A stretch of 64,000 nt of DNA from Clostridiales bacterium (GTDB lineage Bacteria; Bacillota; Clostridia; TANB77; CAG-508). This document shows positions 1-10,592 of the stretch, piece by piece. The stretch's first letter is position 1, and each line of letters starts with the position of its first letter. The stretch is from the NCBI GenBank assembly GCA_019419955.1, contig JAHZIB010000005.1:17267-81266 (forward strand), written 5' to 3'. Below the pieces are notes generated by a model. It was not told the origin of the DNA and searched no databases. It was given only the letters and a program-made list of their open reading frames with translations. The position numbers and the translations under genes were made by a program.

Positions 1-131
1 GTTATTAACACTCCCCTCATACAGATAAGTCTTAATAGTTTCACTAATAAGTTTAAACTTTATAATCCCATATCTCTGTATGTTAATTAAATTTTAAAAT
101 ACGGTTTACTAACGTCAGCCTCTTCATTATT

Positions 132-2405
132 TTATTCCTCAATTTCTTCTTTAAGTATAACGTTTATAACTGTTCCTTCTTCTACTGATGTACCAGCTGT
201 AATATCTTGGCTAGTCACTTTCCCTTCTCCAGAATACTTTATATTCAAATTCTTATTCTTTAAAACAGCCTTTGCCTCTGATAAACTCATTCCCTTTAAA
301 TTTGGTACAGACTGAGATACCCTAGTATCATTATCCTCAGAATATAATCTTACCACTGAGCCCTCAATTAAAGCTGTTCCTGCTGCTGGCATTTGTTCTG
401 TGACTATATCATCTGAGTTGCCTGAAATAATACACTCAAATCCTTGTTTTTCAATTATCTTCTTTGCCTCTGCCATAGTTTTATTCTTAACATTTGAAAG
501 AGCTGTAGTCTCTGCTGATGACTCACTATCTGTTGTATCTGATTGAATTCCTAAGTAAGGTAACACTTCTGATAAAATTTGCGAAACCACTGGAGCTGCA
601 ACTGTACTTCCACTATGGCTCTCTCCTTGAGGTCCATATAATGTAACAAGTATAACTACCTCTGGGCTCTCCACTGGAGATATAGCAGCAAAAGATGCAA
701 CATATTTTTTCTCCTTGTCAGATTCGTCAGGTTCAGACGTACCTGTTTTTCCTGCAATACTATAACCTTTTACTTCTGCATACTTTCCTGTTCCACTATC
801 AACAACTGTCTCTAGCATATCAAGCATTGTCTCTGAAGTTTCTTTTGAAACAACTTGTCTAACTTCTTTAGGTTCTATCGTTGTAATAGCTCCAGTATCT
901 GTATTTTTTATTTCCTTAGCAATTCTTGGTTGAACTAAAACACCATCATTTGCAATTGCCGAAACAGCTGTAATCATTTGCAACGGTGTAACTCTAAATC
1001 TCTGCCCAAATGACATTGTTGCAAGCTCTACAGTTCCAACATCATCTATATCCCAAAAATATCCAGACCTTTCACCTGAACTTCCAGAATCACCAATATC
1101 AGCGAAACCAGTTGTATCAAAGAAACCAAAAGCGTCATAATATCTATATAGAGTTGCTGCTCCTATCTTTTCTCCCAATTGCATAAATGCAGGATTACAC
1201 GAATATTTTAGAGCATCTCTTAAACTTTGTGAACCATGTCCTGATGTATCTGAACAATTTATTTTAACTCCAGAAACCATTTGGTAACCCTCACATTCAA
1301 AAACATTTGGTTTATCAGCATTGACCAATCCTTCCTCTAATCCTACAGCAGCAGTTATAATCTTGAATACAGAACCTGGCTCATATGTTGATGTAATTGC
1401 TCTATTATTCCATGTCTCCTGTAATAAAGAATTCTTTTCTTCATCAGACATTTTTTTCCACTTTTTATCAGATATATAATCCAAAGTAAATGGAGAATTC
1501 AAATTATAATCCGGATAAGTTGCCATCGCTAAAACATCGCCATTATTAGGATTCATTATAATGACATTTCCTCCATCTTTGCAATCATTCTCCTCACACG
1601 CCTGTTTCAAATATTTTTCTGCTATCTGTTGTATATTTGCATCAATAGTAAGAGTTATATCATTTCCATTTTGAGGCGCAATATAAGTCTCGTTCTCATA
1701 TGGTATTAAATCTTGAACAGCATCTTGTGCAGACGTCACTTTTCCTGGAGTTCCCGTTAATATATCATTCCACTTAAGCTCCAAACCATAAAGTCCCTGA
1801 TTATCAGTACCACAAAAACCTATTAAACTTGAAGCTAAATTGTCATATGGATAATATCTTTTTGTATCACCATCAATATTTATTCCGCTATAAATATCAT
1901 TCGCTTGCATCCAATTTCTTAATTCTTCTATCTTGTCATTTTCTACTTTTTTAGCTATTGTAACATTAGTACTATCACTAGAAACTTTCTCTAAAGTCTC
2001 CTTATAATCCAAATCGAAAATATCTGAAAAAGCCTTTGACACCTTTTCTTTCAATTGTTTAGTCATTGCTTCAGCTATTTTTTCATCATCATTTTCAACT
2101 ACAATGCTAGTAGGGTCAATACTTACAGTATCAACCTGAGCACTAATCGCTAGAGCTTTTCCAGTAGAATCATATATAGTACCTCTTTTAGGGCTAATTG
2201 TCTTACTTGCAGTAAGTTGTCTATACATATCCTCTTTCAAATCAGCACCTTGCACAATTTGTAGCCAGCCCAATCTACCAATTAAAATTATAAATACAAC
2301 AAAAAATGCTATTAACATTCTTGCTAATCTCTCATTTATAGAAAGTATTTTTTTTCCACTATTCTTATGCGCATTAAATTTATATACATTTGTCTTTTTA
2401 TTCAA
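132..2405 (-). CDS. Penicillin-binding transpeptidase with two PASTA domains (FtsI/SpoVD type)
   Basis: A class B penicillin-binding protein that cross-links peptidoglycan outside the membrane, in division or spore-cortex synthesis. A short cytoplasmic basic region is followed by one membrane anchor (about residues 27-48), a PBP dimerisation domain, and the transpeptidase domain. The catalytic motifs are visible: SVFK (SxxK) near residue 345, SCN (SxN) near 400 and KTGT near 553. Two PASTA repeats fill the last 120 or so residues. At 757 aa it fits the PBP2x/SpoVD group. The start is a TTG preceded by AAAGGAG with 9-base spacing. Whether it is the vegetative enzyme or SpoVD cannot be settled here, because the usual neighbours (mraW, ftsL, murE) lie outside or are absent. 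The 131 bases to its left hold nothing I can identify. Confidence 0.93.
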   Translation of the reverse strand: MNKKTNVYKFNAHKNSGKKILSINERLARMLIAFFVVFIILIGRLGWLQIVQGADLKEDMYRQLTASKTISPKRGTIYDSTGKALAISAQVDTVSIDPTSIVVENDDEKIAEAMTKQLKEKVSKAFSDIFDLDYKETLEKVSSDSTNVTIAKKVENDKIEELRNWMQANDIYSGINIDGDTKRYYPYDNLASSLIGFCGTDNQGLYGLELKWNDILTGTPGKVTSAQDAVQDLIPYENETYIAPQNGNDITLTIDANIQQIAEKYLKQACEENDCKDGGNVIIMNPNNGDVLAMATYPDYNLNSPFTLDYISDKKWKKMSDEEKNSLLQETWNNRAITSTYEPGSVFKIITAAVGLEEGLVNADKPNVFECEGYQMVSGVKINCSDTSGHGSQSLRDALKYSCNPAFMQLGEKIGAATLYRYYDAFGFFDTTGFADIGDSGSSGERSGYFWDIDDVGTVELATMSFGQRFRVTPLQMITAVSAIANDGVLVQPRIAKEIKNTDTGAITTIEPKEVRQVVSKETSETMLDMLETVVDSGTGKYAEVKGYSIAGKTGTSEPDESDKEKKYVASFAAISPVESPEVVILVTLYGPQGESHSGSTVAAPVVSQILSEVLPYLGIQSDTTDSESSAETTALSNVKNKTMAEAKKIIEKQGFECIISGNSDDIVTEQMPAAGTALIEGSVVRLYSEDNDTRVSQSVPNLKGMSLSEAKAVLKNKNLNIKYSGEGKVTSQDITAGTSVEEGTVINVILKEEIEE

Positions 2406-2518
2406 CCTTAGTATCTCCTTTGCTTAAAGATATTTATCCAATTTGTTGTATGTTTATATTAAACATAATTGCCCCATTTTATGTTTATATTTTATATTAC
2501 CCGCCCGAAAAAATCAAG

Positions 2519-2547
2519 TAAAAAACCGACATTTTTTTGTCGGTTTT
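2519..2547 (-). terminator. Intrinsic terminator of ftsH
   Basis: A perfect 10-bp stem (AAAACCGACA / TGTCGGTTTT) with an A-rich loop ends in a T tract on the minus strand. It lies directly after the ftsH stop codon. Confidence 0.85.
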
Positions 2548-2551
2548 CATA

Positions 2552-4369
2552 TTATAAGCTTTGCTCATTAAATATAGAATCAAATTCTTCTCCATCAATC
2601 TTTTCTTTTTCAAGAAGAACACCAGCTACTTTATGAAGCTTATCTATATTCTCTTTTAATATTGTTTCAGCTTTCTTATATGCAAAATCAATAATACTCT
2701 TTACTTCTTCATCAATTACTCCCGCTGTTTCTTCAGAATATTCTTTTGATTGTGCAAAATCTCTGCCTAAAAATACCTCTTCTTGGTTTTGTCCAAGAGT
2801 TATTGTTCCAACTCTCTCGCTCATACCATATTTAGTAACCATAGCTCTTGCAATTTTTGTAGCCCTTTCAATATCATTGCTTGCACCTGTTGAAATATCA
2901 TCTAATATCAATTTTTCTGCTACTCTACCTCCAAGAAGTGAAACAATATTTTCTACCATTTCCGTCCTAGACATAAATGATTTATCTTCAGTTGGTCTAT
3001 ACATAGTATAACCACCTGCCATGCCTCTAGGTACTATAGAAATTTGATGAACAGGGTCTTGTGTAGGTAAAAATCTACTAACAACTGCATGACCTGCTTC
3101 ATGGTAAGCAACCAATTTTTGCTCTTTATCACTTCTAACTCTTGTTCTTTTTTCTGGTCCCATAGTAACTTTAACCATAGCATCTTCAATTTCTTGCATT
3201 CCAATCTCTCTTAAATTTCTTCTAGCTGCAAGTAGCGCTGCTTCATTTAAAACATTCTCCAAATCAGCTCCTGAGAAACCTGATGTATTTTTAGCAATTG
3301 TTTTTAGGTCAACATCTATAGCTAATTTTTTCTTTCTACTATGCACTTCAAGTATTTGTTCTCTAGCTTTAACATCTGGACTAGATACTACAATTTGTCT
3401 GTCGAATCTTCCAGGTCTTAATAATGCCTTATCTAAAACATCTGGTCTGTTAGTAGCTGCTAACACTATAACACCCTCATTTACTGCAAATCCATCCATC
3501 TCTACCAATAATTGATTAAGGGTTTGCTCTCTTTCATCATGTCCTCCACCAAGACCAGCACCTCTCTGACGTCCTACTGCATCAATTTCATCTATAAAGA
3601 TTATACATGGAGCTTTTTTCTTAGCCTCATCGAACAAATCTCTTACTCTTGATGCACCAACACCAACGAACATTTCCACAAAATCAGAACCACTTATTAT
3701 AAAGAATGGTACTCCTGCTTCTCCAGCAACAGCTTTTGCTAATAATGTTTTACCAGTACCAGGCTGACCAACAAGAAGCACACCTTTAGGAATTCTTGCA
3801 CCCATATCAGTATATTTCTTTGGGTTCTTTAAAAACTCTACAATTTCCTCAAGCTCCTCTTTTTCTTCATCCACACCTGCAACATCATCAAATGTAACCT
3901 TATTCTTATCAGTTGGGCTCATCATTCTTGCTCTACTCTTGCCAAAGGACATAGTTTTGTTTCCTCCACCATTTCCCTGCGCTCCACTCATAAATAAGAA
4001 CCAGAAAATTAGGAAAATAATTAAAATTCCAAACGGAGTTAAAAGACTTAGTATAAATACCCAAACAGATTCAGATGCCTCTTTAACTGAAATACTTCCA
4101 GCTGTCATACTTTCCTGTAAATTATCCATTAAATTGTCTATGCTAGGAATATTTACCTGTTTTTCAAAATTTTCATCTTTAAGTTTAACCGTTGCAGTTG
4201 CTCCATCTGCTGAGAGTTCAATTTCTGATACATTTCCAGCTTCTATCTCTCCTAACAACTCTGAATATGCAAGCTTATTATTATCATTATCTAATATTGA
4301 CGTTAAAAGTACAACAAAAATTATACCTATAATAAGCCACATAGCTAATGTTTTTATTCCACTTTTCAA
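2552..4369 (-). CDS. ftsH: ATP-dependent zinc metalloprotease FtsH
   Basis: A membrane-anchored AAA+ protease that degrades damaged membrane and regulatory proteins. Two N-terminal transmembrane segments (about residues 8-26 and 104-127) flank the extracytoplasmic region. The AAA domain follows with Walker A GQPGTGKT, Walker B IIFIDEID and the second region of homology (around ATNRPDVLD and LRPGRFDRQ). The M41 peptidase domain carries the zinc motif HEAGH near residue 420. The 605-aa length is usual for the family. The start is TTG behind a strong AAGGAGG. It lies downstream of tilS, as in many Bacillota, but the hpt gene commonly found between them is missing. Confidence 0.97.
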   Translation of the reverse strand: MKSGIKTLAMWLIIGIIFVVLLTSILDNDNNKLAYSELLGEIEAGNVSEIELSADGATATVKLKDENFEKQVNIPSIDNLMDNLQESMTAGSISVKEASESVWVFILSLLTPFGILIIFLIFWFLFMSGAQGNGGGNKTMSFGKSRARMMSPTDKNKVTFDDVAGVDEEKEELEEIVEFLKNPKKYTDMGARIPKGVLLVGQPGTGKTLLAKAVAGEAGVPFFIISGSDFVEMFVGVGASRVRDLFDEAKKKAPCIIFIDEIDAVGRQRGAGLGGGHDEREQTLNQLLVEMDGFAVNEGVIVLAATNRPDVLDKALLRPGRFDRQIVVSSPDVKAREQILEVHSRKKKLAIDVDLKTIAKNTSGFSGADLENVLNEAALLAARRNLREIGMQEIEDAMVKVTMGPEKRTRVRSDKEQKLVAYHEAGHAVVSRFLPTQDPVHQISIVPRGMAGGYTMYRPTEDKSFMSRTEMVENIVSLLGGRVAEKLILDDISTGASNDIERATKIARAMVTKYGMSERVGTITLGQNQEEVFLGRDFAQSKEYSEETAGVIDEEVKSIIDFAYKKAETILKENIDKLHKVAGVLLEKEKIDGEEFDSIFNEQSL

Positions 4370-4672
4370 ATCTAAAATTCCTCCTTTAGTTTTAAAGATG
4401 ATATCTTTAAAATTAAAATTTTATCCAATTTATTAAATATTTATAATAAATAGATTTCACCTTTGAACTATACCATATAAATTAAGTTATTGCAAGATTT
4501 TTTTTAAAACTGAATCGTTTTTTTTCAGTACATATTCTTTTTATTAATTTTTACTACTTACAGCTATTAATGTTGAAAACAAATAAGTATATATACTCTG
4601 GTGCAATTTAAACTGTGAGTTATAATCTGTTTTTCATCTAACTAAATCAATTCTCTTATTTAATTAATACAT
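4370..4672. other. Gene-free interval between ftsH and tilS
   Basis: About 300 AT-rich bases. The ftsH promoter (4467-4495) is the only signal I support. No hpt remnant or clear terminator is visible. Confidence 0.6.
4467..4495 (-). promoter_or_regulatory. Predicted sigma-A promoter of ftsH
   Basis: TTGCAA, 17 bases, TATAGT on the minus strand, about 100 bases upstream of the ftsH start. Confidence 0.6.
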
Positions 4673-5779
4673 TTATTTTTTATTGGTTTCATATTTTATT
4701 AAAATCTTCCCTTTACTCACTTTAACATATAAACCTTTTTTTGGCATCAAAAACTTATTACCAATATTATTTTTACATAGCTTTACTATATCATCAATAT
4801 GCACTTTCTCTATCCCACTGGTCTTTCCATAAACCTTTGCTATTGCATACAAAATTACTCTTGACCTAACTACCTCGTCCAGCATGTTAAATTTTTTCAA
4901 ATTAAGTACTACTAATTTATTGTTTTTTGTACTAAAAGTCTCTACATTAAAGTTATTGCCTTTTTCTTTATTTCTCTTATCATGCTTCTGAATAAAATTA
5001 TTCCCTTTTTCTTCATTCTTTAAACCTATATTTTTTTCCTCAATTAATATTTCTTTATACTCTTTTTGAACAATATTATCTATAAACCTTTCTTGTTCTG
5101 TAGCTAAGTTTGAAAGCCTATTTATTCCCTCCAAAATATTAGGATTAAACTCTTTTTGAATAAACGGAATAAGCATATTTCTTATTTTATTTCTAGTATA
5201 TATATTTTCTTCATTTGATTTATCATATTTCGGATTTAATTTTTTTTCCTTGCAATACTCTTCAACCTTTTTCCTTGAACATTCTATAATTGGTCTAATG
5301 TATTTTCCTTCTCTTACTTTTTCAATTCCTTTTAGTCCTGAAACAGAAGTTCCTCTAAGTAAGTTCATGAGTACTGTTTCTACATTATCATTGCTGTTAT
5401 GTGCAGTTGCAATTTTATTTGCCCCAACTTTTTGTGCTACTTCTTCAAAAAAACAATATCTAATATTTCTTCCAGCTTCCTCTATTCCAATCTTCAAATC
5501 TTTTGCCTCTCTCTCTACATCTACCTTTTTATAAAAAAACGCTATTCCTTTTTTATTACAACACTCTTTCACATATTCGGTCTCTTCGTCAGCCTCTGCT
5601 CTTATCATATGATTAATATGTGCAACAAATATTTCAATATTTAGTTTATCTTTTAGTGAATATAGACAGTTTAACAAAGACATTGAATCAGGTCCACCAG
5701 AAACTCCAATTACAACTTTATCTCCATTTTCTATCATTTTGTACTTTTTTATTGTTTCTAACACTTCATTCTCAAACAC
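4673..5779 (-). CDS. tilS: tRNA(Ile)-lysidine synthetase TilS
   Basis: Converts C34 of the CAU-anticodon tRNA-Ile to lysidine so that it reads AUA; ATP-dependent and cytosolic. The N-terminal PP-loop motif SGGPDS (residues about 27-32) and the following adenylation core (AHNSNDNVETVLMNLLRG) are diagnostic. The C-terminal part is short and Lys/Asn-rich around residues 250-285. At 368 aa the protein is shorter than the longer, roughly 450-residue forms, with a reduced C-terminal domain. The GTG start follows AAGGAG. Many AUA codons are used in this window, so the enzyme should be essential. Confidence 0.93.
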   Translation of the reverse strand: MFENEVLETIKKYKMIENGDKVVIGVSGGPDSMSLLNCLYSLKDKLNIEIFVAHINHMIRAEADEETEYVKECCNKKGIAFFYKKVDVEREAKDLKIGIEEAGRNIRYCFFEEVAQKVGANKIATAHNSNDNVETVLMNLLRGTSVSGLKGIEKVREGKYIRPIIECSRKKVEEYCKEKKLNPKYDKSNEENIYTRNKIRNMLIPFIQKEFNPNILEGINRLSNLATEQERFIDNIVQKEYKEILIEEKNIGLKNEEKGNNFIQKHDKRNKEKGNNFNVETFSTKNNKLVVLNLKKFNMLDEVVRSRVILYAIAKVYGKTSGIEKVHIDDIVKLCKNNIGNKFLMPKKGLYVKVSKGKILIKYETNKK

Positions 5780-5965
5780 AGTTAATATTCTCCTTCACAT
5801 GTTCATTTTTAATCCCATTACTTTCACACTGCACAAACTTAATTGTTCAATTTATTGACTAATTACGCACCTTTTTAATCATAGCATAAATCCCAGCATT
5901 TTACAAGAACTTGACATAATACATTTTACTATTATAATTAAATTATAGTATCCTATCTTCCTCTG

Positions 5966-6001
5966 CAAAAAGGGCTCCTAGAATTAGGAGTCCTTTTTTT
6001 G
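5966..6001 (-). terminator. Bidirectional terminator downstream of dnaB
   Basis: A hairpin with arms of the type AAAAAGGnCTCCTA / TAGGAGnCCTTTTTT has T or A tracts on both sides. It lies 25 bases after the dnaB stop and also upstream of tilS. Confidence 0.8.
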
Positions 6002-6026
6002 CTTATTTCATATTATTTTAGAATAA

Positions 6027-7359
6027 CTAATCTCTATATTTATCAATATTGGCAAATTTTGTGTAGTTTCCAAGCCACAATAGCTCAACTGTACCTGTTG
6101 AACCAGCTCTATGCTTTGCAAGTATTACTTCTGCAATATTTTTCTTCTCACTATCTTCATTATAATAGTCATCTCTATATAAGAACATTACAATGTCTGC
6201 ATCCTGCTCGATTGAACCAGACTCACGGAGGTCAGAAAGCATTGGTCTATGATCTGGTCTCTGTTCAGGCGCTCTAGATAGCTGTGACAAAGCTATTACT
6301 GGAACTTCGATTTCTTTTGCTAGTATCTTAAGTGAACGACTAATTTCTGCAATTTCTTGTTCACGGCTTGAACCTCTTTTACCACTTCCTTGTACTAATT
6401 GCAAATAATCTATTATAACTAATCCTATATTTTTTTCAAGTTTCATTTTTCTACATTTTGCACGGATTTCCATTATAGAAATACCTGGTGTATCATCAAT
6501 ATATATCTGAGACTCAGAAAGAACTCCAGATGCCTCTGCAAGTTTAGCCCAATCCTCATCTTCAAGAGTTCCTGTTCTTACCTTATTACTATCAACCATT
6601 GCCTCAGAACACAGAATTCTGTTTACCATCTGTTCCTTTGACATTTCTAAGCTAAATATAGCTACTGGAACATTTGCTCTTACAGCTGCATGAGTTGCAA
6701 TATTCAGTGCAAATGCAGACTTTCCCATTGCAGGTCTTGCTGCAACTAATATCAAGTCCGATTTATGTAGTCCTGCTGTTCTATAGTCCAAATCCGCAAA
6801 ACCTGTTGGCACACCAGTCACATGCTGTTTTCTATTATATAACTGCTCTAATTCAGTAAATGTATCAACCAGTATATCCTTAATAGAGCTATATCCTTTT
6901 TGATTTTTCTTCTGCATTACCTCAAAAATTTTCTTTTCCGAGCTATCAATAATATTTTCCACTTCCTGAGTTGGATCATATCCAAGAGTTATTATTTCAT
7001 TTGCAGTTTTAATCAAATTCCTTAATATAGATTTTTCCTCAACAATCTTAATATATTGCTCAACATTTGATGTAGTTGGCACCATGTCTGGAAGTCCTGC
7101 AATATATCCCAAGCCTCCTACTGCCTCAAGTTTTCCCATAGATGATAACTCTGACTTTAAGGTAATTATATCAATTGGCTCACTTCTGCTATACAAATTC
7201 ATTAAGGCGGAAAAAATAATTTTATTATCTTCTCTATAGAAGTCTTCCTCTTTAAGCACTTCAACAGCTGCAATAACTGCATCTTTATCAGTAAGCATAC
7301 TACCGAATTACAGCTTGCTCAGCCTCTGTATCATTTGGTGGTACTTTCCCTAGCTCCAT
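6027..7359 (-). CDS. dnaB: Replicative DNA helicase DnaB, with a +1 frameshift near its start
   Basis: The hexameric fork helicase. The open frame from 7298 carries most of the N-terminal domain and the RecA-like domain: Walker A ARPAMGKS, Walker B VIIDYLQL, then LSQLSRAPEQR and the DLRESGSIEQDAD motif. The true N-terminus lies in another frame. An ATG at 7359, behind a GGGAA site, reads MELGKVPPNDTEAEQAVI and then meets CGG TAG. Removing one base (position 7305) restores the family motif EAEQAVIGSML. Without the shift the protein would start inside the conserved first helix. The gene follows gdpP and rplI, the usual Bacillota order. It is essential, so a plain null mutation is unlikely. Confidence 0.9.
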
Positions 7360-7442
7360 TTGCTTCTATTCCCTTCTTTCACCATAAATTTTACATGTGC
7401 ACTTTGCAAGTTCTTTTAGCCATAGAAATTTGTTAAAAGATT

Positions 7443-7889
7443 TCACTCACTTATAACCTCTACCTTAAGCTGTGCAATAACCCCCTCAAATAACTTTATT
7501 GGGACATTAAAACTTCCTAAAGTTTTAATTGTATCTTTTAACTCAATCTTCTTTTTATCTATATTAAAATTATACTGTATTTTTAAATTGTCAGAAATTT
7601 CCTTTGAAGTTACACTACCGAAAATTTTTCCGTTCTCTCCAGATTTAACCTTAATTTTTAGAATTATTCCCTTTATCTTCTTTGCAAGTTCCTCAGCAGC
7701 TTGCTTCTCCACATCTTTTTTATAACTAGCTGCCTCTTTTTTGTTATTAAGCTTGCTCATGTTTTCAGCATTTGCTTCAACTGCAAGTTTTTTAGGAAAC
7801 AAAAAATTTCTTGCATAACCATCAGCCGCATTAATAATCTCGTCTTTCTTTCCAACACCTTTTATATTATCTAATAAAATAACCTTCAT
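7443..7889 (-). CDS. rplI: 50S ribosomal protein bL9
   Basis: A large-subunit protein with two RNA-binding domains joined by a long helix. The N-terminus [18 protein letters not shown] and the [13 protein letters not shown] stretch are signatures, and the length is the usual 148-150 aa. The start is the ATG of MKVILL behind AAGGTG; an upstream in-frame GTG overlaps that ribosome site. It lies between gdpP and dnaB on the same strand, 71 bases downstream of gdpP. Confidence 0.96.
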   Translation of the reverse strand: MKVILLDNIKGVGKKDEIINAADGYARNFLFPKKLAVEANAENMSKLNNKKEAASYKKDVEKQAAEELAKKIKGIILKIKVKSGENGKIFGSVTSKEISDNLKIQYNFNIDKKKIELKDTIKTLGSFNVPIKLFEGVIAQLKVEVISE

Positions 7890-7960
7890 ACTCACACCTT
7901 ACTTTCTTCTCTATATTTAAAATGTGTTTATATTTTACAACAAATTGTATGCTTTTTCAA

Positions 7961-9946
7961 CTAATTAATTTCGCTAAAATACTCGTTTATCCTATTAATC
8001 AACTCTTGCTTTACTTCATAAACATCCATTCCCTCAACCTGAGCACCTGCTAAAGTAATGTGACCACCACCACCAAGTTTCTCAAGTATTACCTGAACAT
8101 TAATATCTCCTATAGAACGACCGCTGATGCAAACCTTATCTGGTATTTTGCCTATTACAAACGAAGCCGTTATATTACTAATTGTAAGTAATTCATCTGC
8201 TGCTTTTGCACATACAACATTCGCATCTCTATCTTCCTCTTCATATATCGATATTGCAATTGTGTCATATACAATTTCTGTTTTTCCTATTATATTTGAT
8301 ATTTTGTTGTATGTCTCCAAATCACTTTGAAACCATTTTTTAACTTTAATAATATCTACTCCGCATCTTCTTAAATACGCTGCTGCTTCAAAAGTCCTAA
8401 CTCCAGTTTTAAACGTAAAAGTCTTTGTATCCATCATTATTCCAGCATACAATGCTTCTGCCTCTAAATTAGAAAGTTTTGGTTCACTTTGCGCATATTC
8501 CACAAGCTCTGTTACTAACTCTGATGCAGATGAAGCATATACTTCGTGAAAAGTCAAAGTAGCATTTTCTATATAATCAGGACTTCTCCTGTGATGGTCT
8601 ACAACAACAATTTTCTTCACTTTGCTCAAAAGCTCAAATGACTCAATATAATTCTTCTTGTTTGTATCCACTACAACTAGCAAAGTATCATCATCAACAT
8701 CTGAAACTGCCCTTTGTGGTTCTAAAATAATATTATCATATTCAGGATTCGATTTTAACTCATCTAAAAAAACTGCCAAATTGTCTCCCTTAGGATTCAA
8801 AACAATATGTGCCTCTTTTTCTAGAGTTCTGGCAAGTCTATATATCCCCATGCTAGCTCCTATGCAATCCATATCTGCATTGGTATGTCCCATTATCATA
8901 ACTCTACTAGCTTCAGAAATAAGCCCTTCAAGCGCATGTGATATAATTCTTGCTTTAACCTTGGTCCTCTTTTCCAACTCTTGAGTTCTACCACCGAAAA
9001 ATGTATATTTAGCATTTTCATAAATTACTGCTTGGTCTCCACCACGTCCCAAAACTATATCTAGCGATGCTTGCGCAGTCTTGTATTTCTCCAAGTTAGT
9101 AGTCCCCTCATTAGATATAGCAATACTCAATGTAAATTGCATCTTATCAGAAGGTTGTAAATCCTTTATTGTATCTAAAATATCAAACTTTCCTTCCTCT
9201 ATTTCTTTAATATACTGCTTTTCAAAAACACATACAAAAGTTTCTCTTTCAGATTTTAGAATAAGACCCTTATACTCTATTGCCCAATCATACAAAGTTT
9301 TTTCGATTTCAGCCATAAGCTGAGGTCTTTCATCATCTGGTATCCTTTGTATAATTTCCTCGTAATTATCTATCATAATCAAACCAATATACATATCTTT
9401 ATTATCAAACAATGTTTCAAGCTCAACTAGCTTAGTATTATCTACAAAATAAATAGTGATAACATACTCATCCTTTAGAGGCATATAATCTCCATAAAGC
9501 TTATAGGTATTTTTGCCAATAGTAATTTCATCATATATTTTTTCTTTTTTATCATTACTTTTAATTTGCAGTTTTAGCTCAGAAATAATTTTAGTTAGAT
9601 AATTATTTATATCTATATTCGCAAATTCCTGATTAAATTTAGTATTTCTAAAAATCAAATTACCGTTTGTCTCAGCTATTACCAATGGAAATGGTGAATT
9701 AACAAGAGCCACCTTTGCCACTTTATCAACACTAAATGTTAAATTCTTAATATGCTCTGTAAGCTCTTCCTGCCCTTTATTATTCGTCCAATATGCATAC
9801 ATAAGTAATAATATATATATAATTATTGCAGGTACTATAAAAGCAGGACTGTAGACACAAATTACTATTAAAAGTAAAGCTATTATCGCTAAATATATCT
9901 TAGTTTTAGATACTATTTTCTGCAATAACTTTTTATTGTGGTTCAT
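7961..9946 (-). CDS. gdpP: Cyclic-di-AMP phosphodiesterase GdpP
   Basis: A membrane phosphodiesterase that hydrolyses c-di-AMP, linked to osmotic and cell-wall homeostasis. Two transmembrane helices (about residues 13-53) precede a PAS-like region, a degenerate GGDEF domain (about 170-300) and the DHH/DHHA1 phosphodiesterase. The motifs HTNADMDCIGA, VVVDHHRR and the C-terminal GRSIGDINVQ...GGGGH are all present. The start is the ATG of MNHNKK behind GGAGG. A further ATG four codons upstream overlaps the ribosome site and is unlikely to be used. It heads the gdpP-rplI-dnaB group. Confidence 0.93.
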   Translation of the reverse strand: MNHNKKLLQKIVSKTKIYLAIIALLLIVICVYSPAFIVPAIIIYILLLMYAYWTNNKGQEELTEHIKNLTFSVDKVAKVALVNSPFPLVIAETNGNLIFRNTKFNQEFANIDINNYLTKIISELKLQIKSNDKKEKIYDEITIGKNTYKLYGDYMPLKDEYVITIYFVDNTKLVELETLFDNKDMYIGLIMIDNYEEIIQRIPDDERPQLMAEIEKTLYDWAIEYKGLILKSERETFVCVFEKQYIKEIEEGKFDILDTIKDLQPSDKMQFTLSIAISNEGTTNLEKYKTAQASLDIVLGRGGDQAVIYENAKYTFFGGRTQELEKRTKVKARIISHALEGLISEASRVMIMGHTNADMDCIGASMGIYRLARTLEKEAHIVLNPKGDNLAVFLDELKSNPEYDNIILEPQRAVSDVDDDTLLVVVDTNKKNYIESFELLSKVKKIVVVDHHRRSPDYIENATLTFHEVYASSASELVTELVEYAQSEPKLSNLEAEALYAGIMMDTKTFTFKTGVRTFEAAAYLRRCGVDIIKVKKWFQSDLETYNKISNIIGKTEIVYDTIAISIYEEEDRDANVVCAKAADELLTISNITASFVIGKIPDKVCISGRSIGDINVQVILEKLGGGGHITLAGAQVEGMDVYEVKQELINRINEYFSEIN

Positions 9947-10072
9947 AAAAACCTCCATTCAAGCTCAAATATACTCTTATATTTTTTATTAACTATTTTC
10001 TAAAATTAATTATAATAATATACCTCTATTAAAATAATTAATATAAGAAAAGTAATAAATAAAACATATTAT

Positions 10073-10102
10073 ATTGTACTATGTTTTAAGCCTTTTTGTC
10101 AA
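10073..10102 (-). promoter_or_regulatory. Predicted promoter of gdpP-rplI-dnaB
   Basis: TTGACA, 18 bases, TACAAT on the minus strand, followed by an AT-rich leader of about 120 bases. Confidence 0.6.
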
Positions 10103-10129
10103 GTTGACATAAGTCATGCTTTAGAGATA

Positions 10130-10192
10130 AACTTTAAGGACACTCTTAAAAGTTCAGAAAATTCCTGAACTTTTAAGAGTGTCCCTAAAGTT
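10130..10192. repeat. Long hairpin, 28-bp arms
   Basis: Left arm 10130-10157 and right arm 10165-10192 are inverted copies with one mismatch around a 7-base loop. The core is GGACACTCTTAAAAGTTCAG. No T tract follows on either strand, so it is more like a palindromic repeat than a standard terminator. A degenerate relative sits at 23359-23453. Confidence 0.85.
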
Positions 10193-10196
10193 CACA

Positions 10197-10427
10197 TTAC
10201 TTCTCACATTTTCCTTTTGTTAATTTTAGTATGTCCGTTATTTCGCAATCTAAAACAGTACACAACTTTGCTAAGATTGATAAGTCCATTTTCTGTACAT
10301 CGTTTCTACAATATCTTAAAATCTGGCTATACTGCAGTTCTGTATTTCTTACCAAACTAGACCTGCTTATTTTATGCTTTTTCAAATAATCATCTAACAC
10401 AACTTCTATCTTGCCAAACTCAGTCAT
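10197..10427 (-). CDS. Cro/CI-type helix-turn-helix regulator
   Basis: A 76-aa protein that is essentially one XRE-type DNA-binding domain (residues about 12-66: KKHKISRSSLVRNTELQYSQ, then a recognition helix and LSILAKLCTVLDCEITDIL). This is the size of small phage-like repressors. It is divergent from the two short plus-strand genes at 10593. The space between holds a strong promoter with repeated TATAGTATATT boxes, so it probably represses that transcript and perhaps itself. A long hairpin follows its stop codon directly. Confidence 0.85.
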   Translation of the reverse strand: MTEFGKIEVVLDDYLKKHKISRSSLVRNTELQYSQILRYCRNDVQKMDLSILAKLCTVLDCEITDILKLTKGKCEK

Positions 10428-10501
10428 ATCTTACTCATTCCCTCCATAGGTAATTAATTCATACAATATCTTTTTTCATTTTTTCAAGTAATATACCTAC
10501 A

Positions 10502-10576
10502 TATAGTATATTAGCATATAAACTTACGCCTTGACAGTTGTAGTTTTGTATAGTATATTTATGTACAGTATATATA
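10502..10576 (+). promoter_or_regulatory. Promoter and likely operators of the 10593 operon
   Basis: TTGACA (10531-10536), 17 bases, TATATT (10554-10559). TATAGTATATT occurs twice (10502-10512 and 10549-10559), the second covering the -10 box, and a partial copy CAGTATATAT follows. This suggests binding sites for the divergent HTH protein. A GGGGTG ribosome site follows. Confidence 0.65.
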
Positions 10577-10592
10577 AAAGGGGTGAGTAGTC

